From: Gemmatimonadales bacterium
GTDB taxonomy: Bacteria; Gemmatimonadota; Gemmatimonadetes; Gemmatimonadales; GWC2-71-9
Direction of reading: 5' to 3'
DNA length: 12,008 nucleotides
Assembly: GCA_013813675.1 (NCBI GenBank)
Contig: JACCRH010000327.1
Span: 1-12,008, forward strand
Below are positions 8,188-12,008 of this stretch, piece after piece. Made by a program: the position numbers and the translations under genes. A model generated the notes under the pieces. The model did not search any database. It was given only the letters and a program-made list of their open reading frames with translations, and was not told the origin of the DNA. The first letter of the stretch is position 1; every line of letters starts with the position of its first letter.

Positions 8188-8223
8188 CGATGAGAACCGG
8201 GCCCGTTTCACCCCGGACGGCGG

Positions 8224-8862
8224 TCACTCCGGCGGCTGGCCCGCCCGCTCCAGTTTCTCCATCAACCTCAAATACTCTTCCAGCTTGAGCTTCTGTGACG
8301 CCCGGTTGGCGACCAGGACCGCGCCGCATTCCAGGATCGTCTCCCGCTCCACCAGGCCGTTCGCCCGCAGGGTGTTTCCGGTGTCCACCAGGTCCACGAT
8401 CCAGTGCGAGAGGTGGAGCAGCGGCGCCACCTCCACCGAGCCGTTCACCTGGATGATGTCCACCGGGCGGCCGGCGGCGCCGAAATGGGCCTGGGCCAGC
8501 CGGGGATACTTGGTGGCCACCCGGGCCGTGATGCCGCCCTCGAGCTGCGGATAGGGCGCGGAGCCGGGCGAAGCGACCACCAGCCGGCAGAACCCGAAGC
8601 CGAGCTCCAGCGGCTCCAGCACGTCGGCTCCGGTCTCCCGCAGCACGTCGGTTCCGGTGATCCCGAGGTCGGCGGCGCCGGATTCCACATACACCGGCAC
8701 GTCGCCCGGCTTGACCGCGAGAAACTCGATGGCGGGGTCGCTGGAAGGAATGAGGAGGCGGCGGCCGGCGTCGTTCGCGGGCTCCACCCCCGCGGCGCGG
8801 AACCGGGCGATCGAGGGCTGGTAGAGTCGCCCCTTGGCCAGCGCCACCCGAAGCCGGCTCAC
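8224..8862 (-). CDS. hisG: ATP phosphoribosyltransferase catalytic subunit, short form HisG
   Basis: HisG condenses ATP with PRPP to phosphoribosyl-ATP, the first and feedback-controlled step of histidine synthesis. The 212-residue length is that of the short form, which lacks the C-terminal regulatory ACT-like domain and needs HisZ. Recognisable parts are the N-terminal RVALAKGRLYQPS (5-17), DVPVYVESGAADLGITGTDV (54-73), and the family signature with its PRPP loop, VEVAPLLHLSHWIVDLVDTG (143-162) followed by NTLRANGL (163-170). The start is GTG at 8862-8860, overlapping the hisZ stop as GTGA. A GAGGTG Shine-Dalgarno (8873-8868) is spaced 5 bases before it. The gene is the last of the minus-strand run and ends against the palindromic repeat. 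All key motifs are intact. Control by histidine would be expected to act through HisZ (family knowledge); no leader peptide or attenuator is visible. Confidence 0.97.
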   Translation of the reverse strand: MSRLRVALAKGRLYQPSIARFRAAGVEPANDAGRRLLIPSSDPAIEFLAVKPGDVPVYVESGAADLGITGTDVLRETGADVLEPLELGFGFCRLVVASPGSAPYPQLEGGITARVATKYPRLAQAHFGAAGRPVDIIQVNGSVEVAPLLHLSHWIVDLVDTGNTLRANGLVERETILECGAVLVANRASQKLKLEEYLRLMEKLERAGQPPE

Positions 8863-9815
8863 CGCGGCACCTCGGCGATGGTATCGAGGTCGAGCGATAC
8901 TCCGACTGCCGGCATCGGCCGGCCGAACCGTCCCATAAGCTCGTCGTAGCGTCCGCCCGCGCCGGCGGCGCGGCCGGCCCCGGCTACATACACCTCGAAG
9001 TGCAGCCCGGTGTAATAGTCGAGCCCCCTCACCTCTCCCAGATCGTAGACCACGTGGCCCCGCTCGGCGGGCGCGAGGGCATCGTCCAGCGCGAGCAGGT
9101 GCCGGAGGCCCGGCGCGGCCGCGGGTGGCGCCGCCCCGAGCGCCGCCTCCACCGCATCCCGGCGCCCGATGACGAACGGCAGACGGACGAGGGTGGAGGC
9201 GTCCCCTTCCCGTCCGGCCAGCGCCCGGGTGAGGCCGGCGCGATCCTTCCGGTCGATCCAGCGCCGCACCTGGCCCCGGAAGGGCTCCTCCAGCGCGGCG
9301 AGTCCCGGCGCCAGAACGCCGACGTGGCCGAGGTTGATCTGAAAGTCTTCCAGCCCGGCGGAGCGGATCAGGTCCAGCGTGAGCCGCACGATCTCCACGT
9401 CCGCCTGGAGCGAGCCGTCTCCCAGCAGCTCGGCGCCGACTTGGAGGGTCTCGCGGGGCCGGCCGCCGCGCTCCGGCTCCTGGCGGTAGACCCGGCCCGA
9501 GTAGCTGAGCCGGAGAGGCAGGCTGGCGCCGGCAAAGGTGGTGGAGGCGATGCGCGCGATGCTGGAGGTGAAGTCGTAGCGCATGGCCAGTATCCGCCCG
9601 TCCCGATCGGGAAATCGGAGCAGGCGCTCCGCCACCCCAGCCCCTCCAGCCCGAAGGAAGACGTCTTCGTACTCGAAGGTGGGCGGAATGATCTCTTCGT
9701 ACCCGCCGTGCTCGAGCACCGCGACCGCGGCGCGCTGCAGCGCTCGGCGGCGGCGAGCGGCTTCACCGGTGAGATCGAGGGCTCCGGGAGGCGTGGCGGC
9801 CGGACCGTGCAGCAT
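8859..9815 (-). CDS. hisZ: ATP phosphoribosyltransferase regulatory subunit HisZ
   Basis: HisZ is a histidyl-tRNA-synthetase-like protein with no tRNA-charging role. It binds short HisG into a hetero-octamer, activates it and conveys histidine inhibition. The 318-residue product shows the class II synthetase core: MRYDFTSSIARIAS (78-91), a motif-2-like segment LSYSGRVYRQEPE (103-115), RETLQVGAELLG (121-132), RGLDYYTGLHFE (263-274) and GGRYDELMGRFG (287-298). It ends at about 318 residues without the C-terminal anticodon-binding domain of true HisRS. With the adjacent short hisG, this supports HisZ over HisS. The ATG at 9815-9813 directly abuts the TAG stop of the kinase gene (TAGATG) and has GGAG 6 bases upstream. 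The stop overlaps the hisG start. It is therefore likely translated by coupling from the kinase message, unless an internal promoter exists within the kinase gene. Confidence 0.94.
   Translation of the reverse strand: MLHGPAATPPGALDLTGEAARRRRALQRAAVAVLEHGGYEEIIPPTFEYEDVFLRAGGAGVAERLLRFPDRDGRILAMRYDFTSSIARIASTTFAGASLPLRLSYSGRVYRQEPERGGRPRETLQVGAELLGDGSLQADVEIVRLTLDLIRSAGLEDFQINLGHVGVLAPGLAALEEPFRGQVRRWIDRKDRAGLTRALAGREGDASTLVRLPFVIGRRDAVEAALGAAPPAAAPGLRHLLALDDALAPAERGHVVYDLGEVRGLDYYTGLHFEVYVAGAGRAAGAGGRYDELMGRFGRPMPAVGVSLDLDTIAEVPR
8868..8873 (-). promoter_or_regulatory. Ribosome binding site of hisG (GAGGTG)
   Basis: On the minus strand GAGGTG lies 5 bases before the GTG start of hisG, within the final codons of hisZ. 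It supports the GTG at 8862 as the start and coupled translation of hisZ and hisG. Confidence 0.65.
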
Positions 9816-11894
9816 CTAGGTCTCCGCGCTCGCCAGCGCCTGGCGCACGCGCTGGGCGAGCTGCTGCGCCGTGAACGGCTTCTCCAGGAGCGCGCCGCCC
9901 GCCGGTAGCGCGCCCTGCCGCTCGATGGCCTCCTCGGCGTATCCCGTGATGTACAGGACCTTGAGGTCGGGCCGGTCCGCCACCAGCCGCTCGGCCAGCG
10001 CGGGCCCGCTCATTCCCGGCATGACGATGTCGGTCAGAAGGAGGTCGATCGGTTGGCCCTCGTCCCGCAGCAACCGAAGCGCGGCGGCCGGATCGCCGGC
10101 CTCGAGCACCCGGTAGCCGCTGCCCCGCAGGACCCGGCACGCGAGGTAGCGGACCGCGTCCTCGTCCTCGACGACGAGGATCGTCTCGCTGCCGGGTGGC
10201 TGGTCGGTCCATCCGCCCGGCTCCGTTCCCGGCTCGGGCGTGCCCTCGGCATGAGGGAGATAGATGGTGAAGGTGCTGCCATGGTGCAGCCGGGTGCTGA
10301 CCCGGATATGTCCGCCGCTCTGGCGAACGATGCCGTACACCGTGGCGAGGCCAAGGCCCGTCCCCCGGCCCAGCTCTTTGGTGGTAAAGAATGGCTCGAA
10401 CAGCCGCGCCTGGGTCCGCTCGTCCATGCCGACGCCGTCGTCGCTCACGCTGAGCTCGACCAGCGGCCCGAGCAGTGGGGTCGACTCGGGACTGGGCGGC
10501 GGCACGTCGGCCGAGTCGACATTGGCGGTCCGGATGGTGAGCGTCCCCCCCGACGGCATCGCGTCGCGGCCGTTGACCGCGAGATTGGTGATCACCTGCT
10601 CCAACTGGCCGGGATCGGCGAGCACCCGCCCCAAGGCCGGCTCGAGCTGGAGCCGGAGGTGCACGTGCGCGCCGATGATCCGTCGCAGCATGGCGGTCAG
10701 CTCGGCCACCACAATGTTCAGATCCACGATCCTCGGCTGCAGGACCTGCTTCCGGCTGAAGGCGAGGAGCTGCCGGGTGAGCGTGGCGGCGCGGTGGGCC
10801 GCCCGGTTGATCTCCAGGACATCCAGCCGACGGCGATCCTCGGGCTCTATGGTTCGGAGCAGCAGCTCGGTGTTCCCGATGATCGCGGTGAGGAGATTGT
10901 TGAAGTCGTGCGCCACACCGCCGGCCAACTGGCCGACCGCCTCCATCTTCTGCGCCTGGCGCAACTGCTCCTGGAGCGCGCGCCGCTCGCTCACGTCCCG
11001 TATGTAGGCCAGATAGTAGAGCGGCGTGCCCGCCGCGTCCTGCACCACCGAGGTATTGGCGTAGACCCATACCACCTTTCCGTCCCGGCGGAGCAGCCGC
11101 TTCACCAGGTCATAGGACCGCGCCTCGCCCCGGATCAGCTTCTGCCGCTCGGCCAGGTCCGGCTCGACGTCGTCGGGGTGCGTCACGTCGGTGAGGTTGA
11201 GGGCCAGCAGCTCCTCCTCCGAGTAGCCGAGCAGGTCGCACAGGGTCGATGGGACCTTGCGCCAGCGGCCATCGAGCGCGAGGTGCGCGGTCATGACCAG
11301 CGCGGCGCTCTCGGCGCGCTGGAGCTGGGCCTGGCTCTCCCGGAGCGCCTCCTCGATCCGAAGCCGCTCCAGGGCGCTCCCGCAGTGATCCGCCAGCGTC
11401 TGGAGCACCGCGAGGTCGTCGGGACCGTAGGCGTGGGGAGTGTAGCTCTGGATCGAGAGGATGCCGGCGACGCGCTCGCCGTGGCGCACCGGCACGAACA
11501 TCAGCGAGGCGGACGAGCGGCCTACCGCCCCGAACGGGGTCAGCCCCTCGCGCGACGGCGCCACGGCGTCCCGCAGGATGAGCTGCCCGCCGGCGGCCAG
11601 CACCTTCCGCGTCATCGGCCCCGGCGGGCCCGACGGGTAGGCATGCGGCACGTCCACCGGCTCGCCCTCTCCGACCCGGTCCATGCTCACGATCGCTTTC
11701 ACGGTTTCGGTCTCGGCGAAGTAGAGGTCGAGACTGTAGGCGTCCCACCCCAGGACGTCCCGGGAGACCGACGCGATAGTGCGGGCGGCCTCCTCCGGGG
11801 TCCGGACACCGGCCAACCGGTACCCGAGATCGAGCAGGGCCGTGCGCAGGTCAGCCCGCGGATTGTCCTGTGGGACGAGGGACCGATCGGTCAG
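9816..11894 (-). CDS. Soluble hybrid sensor histidine kinase (GAF-PAS-HisKA-HATPase-REC)
   Basis: Positions count from the TTG at 11816 (666 residues); add 26 for the favoured CTG at 11894. Domains in order: a GAF sensor (to about 155, with VPVRHGERVAGILSIQS); a PAS domain (about 165-278, LLGYSEEEL, HPDD, IRDVSERR); a dimerisation/phospho-acceptor helix with H303 in GGVAHDFNNLLTAI; an ATPase with N-box NLAVNGRDAM (411-420, Gly where Ala is usual), DDGVGMD (459-465) and GRGTGLGLATVYG (483-495); and a receiver domain (545-660) with D596 in LTDIVMPG and K646 in LEKPF. No transmembrane segment or DNA-binding domain is seen, so it should sense a cytosolic signal and pass phosphate to an unseen partner. 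Homologous-looking sequence (LRTALLDLGYRLAGVRTPEE) begins before the TTG. No ATG/GTG/TTG occurs upstream before the frame stop at 11942-11940. The CTG overlapping the upstream gene's TGA is therefore my preferred start. The signal is unknown. Confidence 0.9.
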   Translation of the reverse strand: MTDRSLVPQDNPRADLRTALLDLGYRLAGVRTPEEAARTIASVSRDVLGWDAYSLDLYFAETETVKAIVSMDRVGEGEPVDVPHAYPSGPPGPMTRKVLAAGGQLILRDAVAPSREGLTPFGAVGRSSASLMFVPVRHGERVAGILSIQSYTPHAYGPDDLAVLQTLADHCGSALERLRIEEALRESQAQLQRAESAALVMTAHLALDGRWRKVPSTLCDLLGYSEEELLALNLTDVTHPDDVEPDLAERQKLIRGEARSYDLVKRLLRRDGKVVWVYANTSVVQDAAGTPLYYLAYIRDVSERRALQEQLRQAQKMEAVGQLAGGVAHDFNNLLTAIIGNTELLLRTIEPEDRRRLDVLEINRAAHRAATLTRQLLAFSRKQVLQPRIVDLNIVVAELTAMLRRIIGAHVHLRLQLEPALGRVLADPGQLEQVITNLAVNGRDAMPSGGTLTIRTANVDSADVPPPSPESTPLLGPLVELSVSDDGVGMDERTQARLFEPFFTTKELGRGTGLGLATVYGIVRQSGGHIRVSTRLHHGSTFTIYLPHAEGTPEPGTEPGGWTDQPPGSETILVVEDEDAVRYLACRVLRGSGYRVLEAGDPAAALRLLRDEGQPIDLLLTDIVMPGMSGPALAERLVADRPDLKVLYITGYAEEAIERQGALPAGGALLEKPFTAQQLAQRVRQALASAET
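9822..9825 (-). promoter_or_regulatory. Ribosome binding site of hisZ inside the kinase gene
   Basis: GGAG on the minus strand (9825-9822) lies in the last codons of the kinase gene, 6 bases before the hisZ ATG. It supports the ATG at 9815, which immediately follows the kinase stop. Confidence 0.6.
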
Positions 11895-12008
11895 GACGCG
11901 CGACTTTCCCGGCCGGCCACCGGAGTCTCGGGTTCGGCTTCAGGCTGGGGACTGTGCAGACGAAGGGTCTTCACCCGGCGCCCTTCCATCTCCGCCACTT
12001 CGAGGGTG
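11891..12008 (-). CDS. C-terminal end of a probable CorC/HlyC-family (hemolysin-like) transporter, partial
   Basis: Only the last 38 codons are inside the window, ending at TGA 11893-11891. The peptide starts TLEVAEMEGRRVKTLRLH and continues into a Pro/Glu-rich tail ending RESRAS. The pattern of a beta strand, E-x-x-G-R-R-V, then another strand with basic and hydrophobic residues matches the end of the CorC/HlyC C-terminal domain. That domain follows a DUF21/CNNM membrane domain and paired CBS domains in hemolysin-family proteins linked to metal efflux. This is pattern recognition on a short fragment, so the family is tentative. The stop overlaps the proposed kinase start as CTGA, so the two genes are probably co-transcribed. 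Confidence 0.55.
   Translation of the reverse strand, partial: TLEVAEMEGRRVKTLRLHSPQPEAEPETPVAGRESRAS

Noticed and set aside
8198..8205. CGGGCCCG palindrome followed by TTT as a separate terminator
   Set aside because: Too short, with no room for a hairpin loop, and only three T residues follow.
7609..8211. Minus-strand ORF containing HPERSEG and RSAQDD peptides
   Set aside because: These peptides come from translating the palindromic repeat; the rest is antisense to pdxA. It is a familiar spurious protein type.
8859..9815. Histidyl-tRNA synthetase (HisS)
   Set aside because: The C-terminal anticodon-binding domain is absent and the gene overlaps a short-form hisG, which needs HisZ.
10554..10586. 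Gly in place of Ala in the kinase N-box as a sign of a dead kinase
   Set aside because: The metal-binding Asn and the rest of the N-box, plus both G-boxes and the phospho-acceptor His, are intact, so a conservative Ala-to-Gly change is not evidence of inactivity.
9763..11070. 435-codon ORF on the minus strand overlapping kinase and hisZ
   Set aside because: Shadow frame of the kinase: Arg/Gly/Pro-rich, no recognisable domain, while the competing frame carries all kinase and receiver motifs.

Overview
The window is densely coding, GC-rich (about 70 % by eye) DNA from a diderm bacterium. Secreted SurA-type and lipoprotein parvulins, a short HisG paired with HisZ, and an mfd-linked envelope cluster suggest Gemmatimonadota or a similar high-GC soil phylum. 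That placement is inference; there is no rRNA or other decisive marker here. Nothing marks the region as foreign: no transposase, integrase, phage gene, tRNA or CRISPR array.

Layout. Two convergent gene runs meet at one short intergenic spacer (8132-8223). The plus-strand run is: the 3' end of a BatA-like membrane protein gene (1-978), mfd (975-4244), a lipoprotein with one parvulin domain (4269-5786), a SurA-like periplasmic chaperone/isomerase (5799-7184) and pdxA (7181-8131). The minus-strand run, read right to left, is: the 3' end of a probable CorC/HlyC-family (hemolysin-like) gene (11891-12008), a soluble hybrid histidine kinase (9816-11894), hisZ (8859-9815) and hisG (8224-8862). The spacer holds a near-perfect inverted repeat (8121-8187) of a widespread dispersed type. 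It also supplies the stop codon of pdxA and may act as a two-way terminator.

Gene cooperation. Genes are overlapping, abutting or separated by at most 24 bp in each run, so each is probably one operon or a chain of translationally coupled genes. Mfd couples stalled transcription to nucleotide excision repair. The two parvulin proteins probably fold or escort envelope proteins. PdxA makes the pyridoxal-phosphate precursor. HisZ and HisG together form the first enzyme of histidine synthesis. The neighbouring kinase has no membrane segment and no DNA-binding output.

Most notable points: (1) four junctions use a 4-base NTGA overlap, and at two of them (surA/pdxA, hemolysin/kinase) the only start that keeps the conserved N-terminus is a CTG; (2) the surA-pdxA order matches that of E. 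coli; (3) the palindromic repeat forms the 3' end of pdxA. I see no clearly new biological system. This looks like a conserved housekeeping region with some interesting translation-initiation details.
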